Shown here in pieces: positions 34,659 through 47,278 of a stretch of 64,000 nt of DNA. The position numbers were made by a program, and so were the translations under genes. The stretch comes from Pseudisothecium myosuroides (taxonomy: Eukaryota > Streptophyta > Bryopsida > Hypnales > Lembophyllaceae). The notes under the pieces were generated by a model. It searched no databases. It was not told the origin of the DNA and saw nothing but the letters and a program-made list of their open reading frames with translations. The DNA lies in contig OX637293.1 in the NCBI GenBank assembly GCA_951799445.1, positions 5,952,001-6,016,000 on the forward strand, in the 5' to 3' direction. Position 1 is the first letter of the stretch. The number at the start of each line of letters is the position of its first letter.

Positions 34659-37600
34659 TTACCTTCTCACTGATCGGCTTCTTTCTCTCTTCCTGAAACG
34701 CTCCAGCATAATTTCATCAGTGGAAGCTGGCCTCCCATTCCCCGCATCCAGAGTGTCGCCAGAAGGATCAATAGCTGCCCCTCGCCCAACGCCTTCAGCA
34801 CCCACGTTGCTGTTGTAGAGGTCAGGATGATCTGTTTATGAAAAAAAATATGAGAAGAATGAGTAGCGAGAGGAAGCTCCAAATCCAATGAAACAAGTTT
34901 GCACTTGGAGAACATACAGAGCGATGGAGCTTAAAATTTCCAGCACCTGGAACGTCAAGAATCATACAAACGATTAGCCATTTTCTGGATTTTTGCACAT
35001 TTTTGCTTCTATCTTGGTATGTATATATTATCTGTCAATTTCATCAAATTGGGATTATAAAGAAGGTCATCTCTTACAGAGTCAAGAGTTGATTTGGATG
35101 AATGAAAAGATATCTAGACAAACTGAAACATTGGCTTGAAGCACTCTATTCATCATCCAAAATACAAATGTAGGAGCCCCTGGGGGTCAAGACAGATACA
35201 CTTTATGCATTTTCTTCACAGGCAAGTGGTCTCTATCCCAAGAGGAGAGACCAAGCACTGGTTTGAAAATGTAGAAAGTTCTAGTATCCAATCACAATAG
35301 GTCGCATTAAAAGCAATAGTAGGGTCCATCATTTCAAAGAATGAGTCTCTTTTGTCTAATAGAATTGTGAGGAATAGTGCCATTAATTCTAAGATAGTCA
35401 AACAAGTTTTCAACTTGTGAGGATTGTGATGAGGACTACGAGGAATAATATATGAAAACTACATATTTATATTTGGGGTAGACAGTGGCGATTACTGTAG
35501 CTGCTTCTTTACTCACCAATCCGAAGTTTCTCAGCATACTCCCGACCTCGATGAAAGTAATCAGCGCTGTAACTGGCGGGTATGCTGGACCGAGTCCTGC
35601 CACGACCAACAAAGGGGCGCTTATCTTGTAGTTGTTTCTTTGCAGCCTCTGTTTCTTCAATGTTCTTGAGCTTGTACCTGAACCATGTGCAGCATTAGTA
35701 GTTAGACTACTTATTTTGAATTAAGACAAGCGTGCGAGCTAGCTTCCCCCGTCACCAACTGACCAAAGAACTCACTCAAAGGGTAGTTGCACTTCCGCGA
35801 TTCCAGTTGTCCATTGTGTGGAGCTCTCCTCTGCGTTTCTTCTTCTTACCTGGACGATTCAAATACACTAAAGCATCACAACTCAACAAAACCAAACAAC
35901 ATCATAGGGCAAAAATCAACACAAAATTTGGACAAATTGATTCTTTACAACAGAGGTGTTCCCTAGGAGTAGATCTCTGGGGTCCTCTATATATAGTTTG
36001 GATAGGACTTCAGTACCCTAAAGAACAATGAATCTGAACAACGGATCCTCTACAATAATGTTGTGATGCTACTGTCCCTGAAAACATCTGAAACTGAATT
36101 AAAATACAACACGAACACAAATGTCTCCTAAACATGAGTCAAGCATCACAACACATATAACACACCTTCAGATGCTCGGGTGTGACATACAGATCATCTT
36201 CTGGAGATTTCACCACTTCTTCTACGATACCTAGCTCCCTACCCCTCCTTTTCGCCATCTCCTGCTCAATGTATTGCAACCTGACGCAGTGGTAGTATGA
36301 GAGCACCCACGTTACAATTAATTTGAAATGGCTTTCGGCAATCTAAATTCACAGCTAAATTTTTTTAAGCAAGTTCCTTGGAAAAAGCAGATCTTCACAG
36401 AGTCCTAGCAGCATAACAAGTACATAATAAGACTGTCAAATGAAAAGATATTGAGTAATAGAAACTTCAGAACATACACGGAAACATTAAGAAATACTAA
36501 ATTGACTCAGATTTATGAAATGTCTTTCAATCCTATGATTTATAGTCAATGTTTCTAACATGTATCGTATTATTCTTATTTAGTGAGGTTATAAAAATCC
36601 ACTCTTCAAAACTATTGCAAAACAGAATCAAAAGGTGAGTCGATGAGAACAGTGTTGGTTTTGGGTACAACGAGAGCCAGTACTTTGAAAACTCGTCACT
36701 TATTCATACGGTGTCCAAATGATGCATGCTGAAGTGCGTTAATATCCTCTTTCAGTTGCCAATAAGATTCAGTAAAATAATGTTTAATAATAGTAAGTAT
36801 GCCCCGTTGTTACTAGTGACGATGATAGTTGCGCATACCTTACAAAATGTCGATGGACTCACATGTTGGGATCTTCGATGGTCACGGCAGTTTCTTGAGC
36901 AAAGGTGTCTTGCAGTACAAGCTCCTCCTTCTCCCCCTCGATCTCGCCCTTGTCCGCCACTTTGGAATTGGCTCCTCCAACAGGCTGCGCAAGCTGGTTG
37001 GCCACCACTCCAGACCTCCGTTCCCTCTGCTTCTGCAGAAACCTCACCTCCTCTAACGTGGATCTGCTACACTCAAATGGAACAGAAACACATCTATATC
37101 AACATAATCAGAAAATTCTAAGCACAACCGAGCCATATCACTACTGCAAACCCCCGTTGAAATATGTTTTAAGAAGCAAAACATTAAAAAATAACAGTCG
37201 GAATGTTGTTTCAACCATTCCACGGTTGTTTTTCAAATGTTGATTTCTTAATGTTGTTTCTACACAAGGTTTGCACTAGTGTATCACAAAGATCTCATAA
37301 ATTCTGAACATTTCCTTCACCGACACACATCCTTTGAGAATTCGAATATACGGTACATTGCATCTGGCATGACCCCTGGCCTAAAACTAATTTCTTTGTT
37401 TCCTAAACTTAAATTTCATCACGCATTCTTCTACTCCCATAGAGCTCTAGGTAGCTCACTGCGATGAAATTAACGGCAAAAGTCCAACAATCATACAAAC
37501 CTTAGCTCAACATTTGATAGAATCAGGAATATAAATTCGGATGCTTTGCAGACTCTCGTTAAACAAGACGACTGCAAGAAGAAAAAAACAAAAACAAAAA

Positions 37601-37703
37601 TCAAAATCATGGCTTCTGAATGAAATCCTCACCTGACTTCGTCGTCATCTTCAGGTTGATCTTCCCATTCCAGGACGTTACGTTTCCGAAACTGCATCAC
37701 CAT
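34659..37703 (-). CDS. TLS1/C9orf78 family (HCA59) protein
   Basis: Homologue of C9orf78/Tls1 (hepatocellular carcinoma-associated antigen 59 family), a nuclear spliceosome-associated protein in animals and yeast. Six exons in transcript order: 37633-37703, 36863-37063, 36166-36280, 35776-35849, 35517-35677 and 34659-34831. All introns are GT-AG, total 795 nt, 264 aa. Landmarks: FLQKQRERRSG (32-42), EGEKEELVLQDTFAQETAV (66-84), the family's most conserved block, then YIEQEMAKRRGR, TQWTTGIAEVQLP (140-152), YKLKNIEETEAAKKQLQ (155-171), YSADYFHRGREYAEKLR (190-206) and a basic tail MLERFRKRERSRSVRR at the end. Exon lengths and phases close exactly, giving high confidence in the model. The start (MVMQFRKRN) is the first ATG of the frame; a second ATG is two codons on. 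A spliceosomal role in this plant is inferred from the family. Confidence 0.93.
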
Positions 37704-38159
37704 GTTGGCTTCCCCAAACTGACCTAAATTGGAAATGTGCAACGAAACCCTATTCTCATGATCCCTCCAGGCAAGACTGAGCCCTAAACTATTTTATTTT
37801 ATTACATGCATCATTTTATTGTCAAGGTTCGTTCAATTCACAGAACTGCCTTAATCTCAATGATGGTATGAATGGACCCATTCTAAAGTTGTTCTAATTC
37901 ACTCTGTGGTGGTGATTGATGCCTTCTGAGTTGCAGCACTAAAATTTATACACTGAATTTTTTTGAATATTCGCTACCATTCCTCGACCTCTGATTCGAA
38001 AACTAAAGCAACAACATCGCAGAAGAGGTTAGCTTACCGAAATTGTTGAACTCAGTTGTTGGCCTGCAGTTGCTCAAGAGACAGCAGCAAAGAGAACATG
38101 GCGACGTAGATGCAACTGATCGTTGACAGAAACCGACGTGCGTCGACGAATACGTAGGT

Positions 38160-39390
38160 TCTCGTCGTTTGGACTACTTGATTAGTCCTAACAGTGCTTG
38201 TGACACTAATTACCAAGTTTACACTATTTTGAGTTAGTACAAGTTGGAATATTGTCGTATTGTATCAATTTTCAATGAGAATAAATTTTTTAAATGACAT
38301 TAAATTTTTAGGAGATGCTAATTTTTCCTTTATTAATCATTATTTAGATGAGATTCACCTACTCAACAAGGCCGCCCGAGTTCCCGGACTATAGGAACTC
38401 TGCTGCACCAACAGGCTGATGTGGCAGAGCGACTGCCACGTCAGATAATAATATAATTAATTTTTAAATATTTTTTTGAAAAAAATAAGAAGAATTAAAA
38501 AAAATTTAATTAAATTTAAAAATTTAAAACTTTTTAAAACTTTTAAAACTTTTTAAAATATTTAATTTTTTTTGAATTTTTAAAATATTATGACTTCGGC
38601 ATTGTTCAATACAGTAAGGGAAACAAGGCTGAAATGGCCCTTTCAGCCCTCCAAAAACATCTACCGAGTAAAAATCAATGGTCACCTTTTCAAGCAATTA
38701 TTCTTGGTTACAATAATTTTAACAAGGGTATTTCATTGTAAAATTATTTAAAATAATTTTTAATTAAAAGTTTCATTTTAACAATTTAACTTAGTTTATG
38801 CTTGATTTTATTTAAAGTTTTTTGTACATTTTTATTTATATCTTTTATTATACAAATATATTATTTATTTTAGTAACATCAAAATTGATTATAAAGAATG
38901 GTTTTCTTCTAAAGACTCAAGGATTTTTTGGGATGAATGAAAAGATATGTCGACAAACATTGGTGTAAATTATTATGTTTATCATTCAAAATATAGATGT
39001 CAGAGTGCTTAAGGTTAAAACAAAATAGATTGGTAATCAAGTCTCACTCATTATATGGCAATCGTGGCTGCCAATGACAATTTTTTGTTAATAATTTATG
39101 TTACATTTATTATTTACTCTCTAGAAGATTGTTTATTGTGTATAAAGATATCTATTGTATTTTGTCCTTAAATATACCATTTGATTTATGCGAGCTCTCC
39201 TTCATTCTCTCATAGATGCTATTTGATTCTTTGATCATCATTTTTGACATTCTTGCCAAACATTTAGTCCTAAATTCTACACAAACAATGGTGTTTTAAT
39301 TGGTTCAAGAATGTCATTGCCATTGCCATTGACTCAAGTTTCAAAATTTTAAGTTATCTTCTTACAACCTCAATTGAATCTTGTCCACAC
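38160..39390. other. AT-rich intergenic region with MITE-like insert
   Basis: No gene seen. About 38380-38670 has GC-richer ends (CTGATGTGGCAGAGCGACTG; GGCCCTTTCAGCCCTCC) around a core of TTTAAAA repeats. That architecture resembles 6434-6702 and 12855-13389, but I could not fix inverted termini. The rest is AT-rich. Confidence 0.45.
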
Positions 39391-41870
39391 TCATTAAAAA
39401 AACAATAATGATGTAACTGTGAGACTTTGTATGTCGTAGATTAATTTATTGACCAGTCGGACCATACAGTACATCCCCCCTCCAAACAAACCTTGACCAC
39501 ATTGTACACTATGAATAGGGTTGTAGATAGGATTTTGAAACTCAGATTCTGAAATCAAAGTCAATGTCATAGTCTCTATCCTTTGCACAGAGTCAATAAA
39601 AATTGAAGTAAAAAGAATGAAAGATTCCTCCTCCCCTTTGAACCACACTTATTGGCTCTAGACCAAAGGGGAGGAGACTTTCCATTAACATACGTTGCTT
39701 GCAAGGTAGTTTTGAGTAGACCCCTTGACTCAAAAGCAATTGAGCCGGTGTTTCAGGAACACTGAAGCCTCTTGTAGTATAGCTGCTTGTTCCTCTTCTC
39801 TTTAGTCTTCACCCTTGCGTCTCTCTCTACTTTCTTTTCCCCAAAGCATTGTACACACTGAAAAAACAACAGAATAGAATGAATTCATGAAGAAACTGAA
39901 AGTAGAGAGGAACTCATCACTTCCCAAGTGCCAAACCATGTGCAAAGATGGTGGAACGGAATATCCAAAGTTCTTCAACAGTGCTAACGTACTGAGCAGT
40001 GGCGTCACTCTCTTTGTCGGCAGCACAAGAGATGCAATGAACAAATTTCCACCCAATACTAGCTACAGATTTCAACAATCATTTACAACAGTACTCATCC
40101 TTGTTGCGACTCAATCTAAAGTACTTTAGCTTGAAAACGCGGCTGTGTAGTACAGTAGTACAATCTGCAAGCGGACCCTACCGTGATTGCTGCAGCAGCG
40201 ACTGTTCTGTCGAAGGTAAATGGAGGTAGAGTGCAGGCACATGTAATGCCGGTTCTCTCTTGTAGTTTCTCATCTTGACTCCTCCACACAACAGTCATGG
40301 GAGAAATTGGGTGGGCCATTTGTACGCGTTCATCCAATAAGGCTAAATAAAACGAGAAGTTCTTCAAGATTCTCTAATTTTTAGCGGGAGAGTTGTAAGG
40401 AAGAAGCTAAAAACGTGAGAGGCAAGCACTGATTGATTTCCAATTTTAGTTTTAAAAAAGAAAGAAGGGAGTCTATTGAGGTGGAAGACCTTGATAGACA
40501 ATCTTGACAATCTTGAGAAGCCCACATTTTCTAGGAGACTCATCGTCTATTTCTATGACATGTTGGGAAATACATAGCATTATTAACTAATGTTGCGGGT
40601 CCCTTTTGCTCCTCCCAAAAGTAGGACCCTCCAATGTTGCAACTTCCCAAGCAGCTAACTTGTGACTCCTTGCGGATTAACCTAAATTCCTTTCCAAGGA
40701 TTTAGGGAGGGATTGTTTCCAAGGAAGAATGGTTTAATCTGACTAATAATGTCATGTACTAGTGGATATGTGAATCACTTCGTTCCTTCTAAAATTGCAG
40801 TTTTGAAGGTGCATAGAAATAGGTTATTAGAAGAATAAAACTATTGAAAGATAGCCATCTTCTATTCATCCGTCACAACATGGTGCATTGCAATTGGAAT
40901 AGAAGAGACTTGAGTGCCATAACCCCAACCTTGCTTGCATTTTGAGAGAAACATAAAACTTCTAGACCTAATGCTCCTAATTCCATGTAGAGAGGAAAAT
41001 TAAGTTTGATAATTCAATCTTGATTATTTAGTCCGCAACCAATAGAATAGGATGCAACCCGACTCCCAACGTACTGTACTTTAACAAAAGTTTAGACCAT
41101 CCAAGCCTTATGTAATACACAACACCGCTCTTCTATCTACACTTCAACAAAAGTTTGAACCTTGTAGTGGCAACTTTCATATAATGTGCAAGGTGGACCA
41201 AGGTTAATAAGTCATTCAAAGATGGGTTATGAACTTATCATAAGCGTATAATAAGCGTATCACATGTCCACAAATAACACTCATATGATAATTGGGATTA
41301 ATGAAACATTCACATTTAATTAAAACAAAAACTCAATTAGATTCAAGAACAATCGTTGTCATAATTCATCATATTGTATTAATAATTATGCCACTACAAG
41401 TCATAAAAATGGGATGGCTTCTCCTTCTCCTCCACGTACAAACAAATAAGTATAGACTTATCAACTGATTGACTTTTTGAACAATATTATGAGCATATTC
41501 TCATAAGTTATATATTTCCCAAAAGTTCTTGAAATCACTTATCCTAATATGAATAACCAATATCAATAAAAACAAGAAACCATAATGCTTTAAGTTTGAT
41601 AATAGGTACAATTATGAGTCTAATAAAGTACAGACCCTTGCCTGGGATCCATGCCTACCTACAGCTTGGACCATCCTGTAATAAAACGTAACCAAAGCTC
41701 TTCTATCTACAGTACACTTCCGACAAACGTTTGACCCAACCACTCCTCAAGTCTGAACTTATGACTCCAGTTTGGACCACCTACACCTAAAGTTTTGGAC
41801 CACCATCTACGCCTAAAAGTTGAACCCAAACATTTTGGATCAACCAAGCGTGAAGTTTTGGACCATCCTG
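39391..41870. other. Intergenic region, no recognised gene
   Basis: Minus-strand frames at 40116-40367 (83 codons) and 39802-40056 (84 codons) lie in a slightly GC-richer patch. They could be exons or remnants of an unknown gene, but I recognise neither. CCCTTTTGCTCCTCCCAAAAG near 40600 is part of a dispersed repeat also seen inverted near 28945. A degenerate duplication (GCTCTTCTATCTACA) occurs at about 41128 and 41698. Confidence 0.4.
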
Positions 41871-42153
41871 CAATCAATATATACCAATACCAGTGCTCAA
41901 TTTATACTGCCGGTTCAATTCAGTAGCTTGAATAACAAGGTCTAGTGGAATTCGGGACCCAAGCCTCTGCACACTTGAAGATGACACTCTAGAAGCAGCA
42001 GCAGCAGCAAAAAAAAAAGAGAAAGGGCCACATAACTTGTAGAATCGGGACCCTCCTGGAGACATCGATCTTCAAGAGGAGACATCATCTAGCTAGGGGT
42101 GTGCCTACAGGTGTATGTATTCTGCAAGTAGAATTCCCAATTCTTGCGTTTCA

Positions 42154-42435
42154 TCAACCTCTGGAATCCTCCTGGCTGGTTAAGCCACTCTCGTCTTGAT
42201 CATCTTGCAGCAGCGAGTCGAAGTAGGATCCACCGAGCTCATCCTGAATGTCTGCCAAGAGCTCTCGCACATTGATCACTTCGTCTTTGTCGCGATCCAG
42301 AGCTTCTTCAATCTGGTCACGCACTTGACTCCCGAGCTGCTCCTCAATCGCTGTTAGCAAGTCACGCACGTTCGTCCATTCGGGCAGATTCTCCAGGGAG
42401 AAATCCTGTGCTACCTGGCTACTGTCATCAGCCAT
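42154..42435 (-). CDS. Small acidic protein with internal repeat, hypothetical
   Basis: A single uninterrupted frame of 93 aa, starting at the first ATG (42435). It is GC-richer than its flanks, strongly acidic and predicted helical. I do not recognise the family. An internal duplication is visible: NVRDLLTAIEEQLG (about 22-35) and NVRELLADIQDELGG (about 55-69), separated by a charged linker with EEALDRDKDE. There is no signal peptide, membrane segment or cysteine. Amphipathic paired helices suggest a dimerisation or protein-binding module, but no function can be claimed. Its upstream flank (42436-43680) becomes GC-rich and may hold the promoter. It could also be one exon of a longer gene. 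Confidence 0.55.
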   Translation of the reverse strand: MADDSSQVAQDFSLENLPEWTNVRDLLTAIEEQLGSQVRDQIEEALDRDKDEVINVRELLADIQDELGGSYFDSLLQDDQDESGLTSQEDSRG

Positions 42436-43680
42436 TGTGCCCTGTAGAGCTAGCTAGTTTCGAATCGACTGTTCGTCCTTGTTAGAACTCCTTCAAAATC
42501 TGTTTGGGGGTGATCAAAGGAGGCGCTACAAGGAAATATATAGTGCTACAGCAGTTGCGCCCGGGGATTGGAAAACTTCGGGAAGTAATTCTAAACTTCC
42601 AGCAGCTGTAACGTTATGCTGATATTAACAAAAAAAAAAAGCTCTCACTTTAAATCTGATTCTTTTAGTTAACAGTATCAGAATCGAGGAGTACTGCGCT
42701 ACTCCCTTATCAAAACTGCGTCTAGATTCGTGGGAAATTTCTAACCAGCACTCGCTATAAATTAAAAAAGTATGCTGACATTAACAAAAATCTCACTCGT
42801 CCGGACTCAATAAACTGTAGCAGAAGCGACTGGCTGATTCTTTGGAAGAAACAGAGGAACACAAGAAATTATGTTACCCTACTTTTGTCCATTCCAGCAT
42901 TTGTCGTCGCGAACATATTCTTCCTTTGCCAGAATTTTCACGACAAGTACGCAACTCTAATCCTCTAAAACTCTAAACGCCCTCCGGTACTCCTCACCTG
43001 AATCCATCGTAACAACAGCAACTACTGTATATCACCACTGAGTCTGAGTAATTCACGCGTATGCGATAATCAAAATTATGGGTTCGTGAAGTCGCAGCGG
43101 TTTAAAATGAAGCCCTTGGGTTGCCGAGCAACTGAAAGCAGCTTGGGTGCCGTACAAAATTCAAATCTGTCGGACTAATAAGCCACTTCAAACCCAAATT
43201 TTCCCGTTCCAAACCCAAATATTCTCAGTCAAAACCAGAAAATCGCGGAGTTCGAAAGTTCGTTGAATTGTGTGGGTTCCGTCGTCGTCGCTGCGTTGTT
43301 GCGGGTGTTGCAGCGGAGGTTTCGAGTTGCGTGCTCGACAAGACATGAGTGAGTAGGCTAGGGGGACTGGGGGACCCGTTTGGAAGTAGCCCATGACGGA
43401 GTAGGTCATTGGAAACCCTATTTGGGGCTCCACAACAAACGGAGGCGACAAAACACTCCATCTCTGGGGGCACATTCATGGGGGAGTTCTGGACTTGCCG
43501 CGTCTGTTCTGTGCGACTGCGCCGCGGTTTGCGGAGATGAGTTGCTTCCCGGCCGCTTTCGGCACCAGGCAGCAGGCGTCCAGGCGATGGGGGAAGAGTG
43601 ACGGAAGCCTTCTAGGAAGCTTCCACGGGGCGGGCGTAGAAGCTTCCATGCCGTGGAGTTGACTTTCCAATCCATTCCTT
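42436..43680. other. GC-richer flank upstream of acidic-protein frame
   Basis: GC rises to its local maximum at about 43240-43640, with several overlapping frames in both strands, none recognised. It may be a promoter/CpG-like region or the remnant of another gene. Confidence 0.35.
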
Positions 43681-43681
43681 T

Positions 43682-44150
43682 GCTTAATCGAGATCGGACT
43701 TTCTCTATTTTCTTTTTCTTTTTCTCTGTATTTCTTTTTCTTTTTCTCTTTCCCTATATTTCTTGTTCATTTTCTCTTTCCCTATATTTTCTTTTTTTTC
43801 TTTTTCCCTATATTTCTTGTTCATTTTCTTTTATTCTACATTTCTTTTTCTTTTTTCTTTTTGCTACATTTCTTTTTTCTTTTTTCCTATATTTCTTTTT
43901 CGTTTCTTTTTTTCCTAAATTTTTTTTTCTTTCTCTTTTCCTAAATTTTTCTTTCTTTCTCTTTTCCTAAATTTTTCTTTCTTTCTCTTTTCCTAAATTT
44001 TTTTTTAATTTTCTCTTTTCCTATTTATTTTTTTATTTTTTTATTTTTTTATTTTTTCTCTTCCTCTTCCTTTTGTCTGTCTTTCTTTTTCCCTTTGTTT
44101 TTTTTTTGTTTTCCTTCCTTTCCTTTTTCCTTTTTTAATGTTTTGATGTG
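43682..44150 (+). repeat. Long polypyrimidine tract
   Basis: About 470 bp of almost pure C/T on the plus strand, built from irregular units such as TTTCTTGTTCATTTTCTC and TTTCCTAAATTTTTCTTTC. A plus-strand frame rich in F, S and L (43653-43970) is a by-product. The strand asymmetry could allow triplex (H-DNA) formation. Confidence 0.9.
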
Positions 44151-44360
44151 CCTTTACTTTCATTGCTCTTTGGAGGTTTGATTAACCCCTAGATGCCCAA
44201 GGCACCCTATTTGTGTGTCAAATAAACTTTGAAGTAAAATTGAGGTCAATGAGAAGGTACATTTTGGAATTTTTTTTGTCCTAGAGTATAGTGCAGTAAG
44301 TGTAGTATCACGAGGAACTTGATTTTTTTGCAAAGCAATTGTCATTCGTTTTTTATACCT

Positions 44361-46662
44361 TGAAGTCCCAAAGTTCCCGTGAAGGACAAAATGGATTTCA
44401 CATAGGGTGGTATAATTTTTATTTCAATCAATGTCCAAGCGCAAAAGTTATGCCACAATAAGTTCAAAATGGGGGAAAACTGGGCAACAAAAAAACCCCA
44501 CAAAAACTAAAACTAAAATTTCGATTTTTTTCCTTTCTCATAGGTTATATTTTTGTCTACACAAAAAGCTTTAATTCATTCCAATTGAATTAGTGATGTA
44601 AAAGTTATGGAGCTTCTTGTTTTGAGAGCAATCATAGAATTTCTTGAGAAAATAAAGTATTGGACAGGTTTTCAAACTCAATTTTCACAATTTTCAAGAG
44701 AAAAAAGTTTCACAAGGTTAACTATGCTTGCTAAAACAATCTCACCATCACAAGTAAGGTAAATCACCCTATGACACATAGAATGATTGGTTTGATCTAT
44801 TGGCATTTTTGAAAGATTTTAAAAAAATTCCACATAAAGACAAATGTAAGAAATGAGGAGAGCAATTGAATTAATTTTTTTTAAAGTATAAATTGACCAT
44901 GAATTTTTGAAGTGGGCTGCCCAATTGGCCCCAAAGAGTCTCTAAACTATCCCCAAAACCAATAAAAAGCATATCCATAATGATCATCTTACTCATCTAA
45001 AGCAGTCACAGTATCTCTTAACATGGCCACAACATGAAGGCCTAAATTAGTCACTTCATATAATCTGCATGTAATGAATTTACACTCAAAAGGTGGAAGT
45101 TTTTATCACAGTCTCTAATCACTCCATCACCATCATCCAAGACATTGATTGTGGCTTCTAATTCAACTAATGCAGCCCAAATCTCATTTATTGAAAAAGT
45201 TAGTCATGGATTGCAAGATTGTAAAGAATCATTCCCTAAGTGTTTATCATGGGCCTTTTTCTTGTCATAGCCAGGGTGGTTTACCTTAGTGTGTTTCAAT
45301 TACATTTTAGAGCTATTGATGATTTAGTTTTTCCTTCAATCTTGTACTTGCTTCTACTCTTATTAACAAAAATTTTTTTTAACGAAAATCAAGTATATAA
45401 AAAAAAAAACTTGAATTTTGACTCAAATATTCAACATAAAAAAATTAAAATCACAACGTTTAGCACAAAAAATTTAAGTTAGCAAGATTAAAAGTCAAAT
45501 AATCTAGTCATCGAACGTGCTCAAAAACATGTTTTCTTCACTTTAACCCCTAAAGGCCCAAGGCCATTTTTCTGCCAAAAAACACTCAAACCTGCCATTT
45601 CTATAGCAAGGAGTAAAAATGTTTGAAAAATGTTTTTTTTGCACATCTAACCGTAGGATCTTACACCTAACTAGTATGAGAATGTGTGGAAAAAATTTCA
45701 GAATTTTTGACCGCTCAGATTGCAAGATATATGCGTTTAAAGTGGAAAAAACAAGTATTTCAGCACATTGCGGGACTAGATTTTTTGACTTTGAACATTT
45801 TTAACTTAAAACTTTTGCACTACAGAGTTTGGAGCTTCAGATGTTTATAGTGGAGAATTGAGTTGAGAGTCTAGGAAAAAATATATATATTCAAAAAAAC
45901 TTAATTATCATTCCTAAAAAAATTATTCACTAGAAGTAGGTATGAGATAGAAGGAAAATCTAAAATATTCATATATTTTAGATGGAATTAAAATACACTA
46001 ATCCCAATGGTGAGATTGTTCTAGCAAGTAAACTAAACCATGAGAATTTATTTTTTTTGAAAAATTGCAAAAATAGCATTTAGAAATGATTCCTACAAGT
46101 TATTTTTTTGAAGAAGATGCTCTAACTGCCCGAAAAACAAGAATGTCCATAACTTTCTCATAACAAACCCAAATGAAATGAATCAAAGCTTTTTAGATAG
46201 ACAAAAATATAATCTATGAGAAAAAGAATATTAAAAAAAAAAAATCAAATTTTTGCCAAATTTTTTTTGCTGCCCAGACTGCCCAGTTACGAAAAAAAGT
46301 AACATATTTGGCCATAACTTTTGACTCCTATTTCCAAATGGCCTGAAATTTAGTGCATATGAAAGATATTCCTCGCGCCCACCTTCTATTAAAATTTCAG
46401 CTTAAAATATTAAAATCTCTGGTCACACGTACCTGCCCAAAATTTCTATACTGCCAAAAAAGGCATGCCGGTCCTTTAGGGGTTAAATGCAAATATCTTA
46501 CATTACACATGGTGAAATTTTCTAAAATTTCACCATTACATTTTTATACTAGGCTTGTGCAAGATCTTACAATTATATAGGATTTTGCTCTTTGCAATAG
46601 AAATGGCAATTTTGAGTGGTTTTTTATTTTTTTTTAAAAGGCCATGGGACTTTAGGGGTTAA
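44361..46662 (+). mobile_element. TTAA-family element interrupted by a nested copy
   Basis: The right end GGGACTTTAGGGGTTAA finishes at 46662. The left end is decayed (CCTTGAAGTCCCAAAG near 44362, compare the intact start at 53532). A separate TTAACCCCTAGATGCCC terminus at 44182 belongs to another fragment. The element is split by a complete inverted family member at 45543-46486. The rejoined flank CACTTTAA + ATGCAAATAT matches the uninterrupted relative at 54241-54259. It is non-coding. Confidence 0.75.
45543..46486 (-). mobile_element. Nested TTAA-flanked piggyBac-like MITE, 944 bp
   Basis: It starts TTAACCCCTAAAGGCCC and ends GGTCCTTTAGGGGTTAA, so TTAA is present on both sides (45543-46, 46483-86). 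It sits inside the element 44361-46662 exactly at a TTAA that is single in the paralogous copy at 54241-54250. It is in inverted orientation relative to its host and non-coding. Confidence 0.88.
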
Positions 46663-47278
46663 GAGTTGCTTGAAAGCAACCAAGGTAGATCAACCTAATA
46701 CCAAGTGAACCAAATTTGCTATCTAGGTACCTTGGAGAAGCTATTTGTCAGCTCACATATTTTTCAGAGATAGAAAAGTTAAAAAGAAGCCATTTGCAAG
46801 TAGAATCAAGACGTTCCAATAAGAAATGAATTTTTGTGATTTTCAAAGTTTGATGGAACTAAATTGGTAAAGCATGGATAGGCCCATTCTAAACCACATG
46901 CTAACATGTCCCTTCCCCAAATATATTGTCATGATGTTGAAAGGTTGCTAAGATTGGGATAATGAGTAGGTAACTAATGCAAATGGGAGGGTCTAGTAGA
47001 TGTCGGAATTGGGTGATTGATGACATCGGGTTGTTCTACCTTCAAAGGAAACTTGAGTAGTTAGAAAGCTAATCACTAAAAAATTGACACCTATAAAAAT
47101 TTCCATGTAATTTTGCATTAATTTCAAATACATTATCGATTTGTAAGATTGTATACCAAACATTCACTATTTGAATTTTTTGCTTTGTAATATAATTTTT
47201 GTCAAAGTCATTAAGATAAAATTGATTTCTTATAGCGGCTTACACCTATAGAGTAATTCTATTGCAAATTCATTCAAA
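46663..47278. other. AT-rich region without recognised gene
   Basis: Nothing supportable beyond low-complexity AT-rich sequence. Confidence 0.4.

Noticed and set aside
35436..35660. 74-codon minus-strand frame containing LLVVAGLGPAYPPVTALITF
   Set aside because: It is a shifted frame over exon 5 of the TLS1-like gene; the correct frame gives the conserved YKLKNIEETEAAKKQLQ block.
43653..43970. 113-codon hydrophobic-looking plus-strand frame
   Set aside because: Low-complexity polypyrimidine DNA translates as F, S and L regardless of function.
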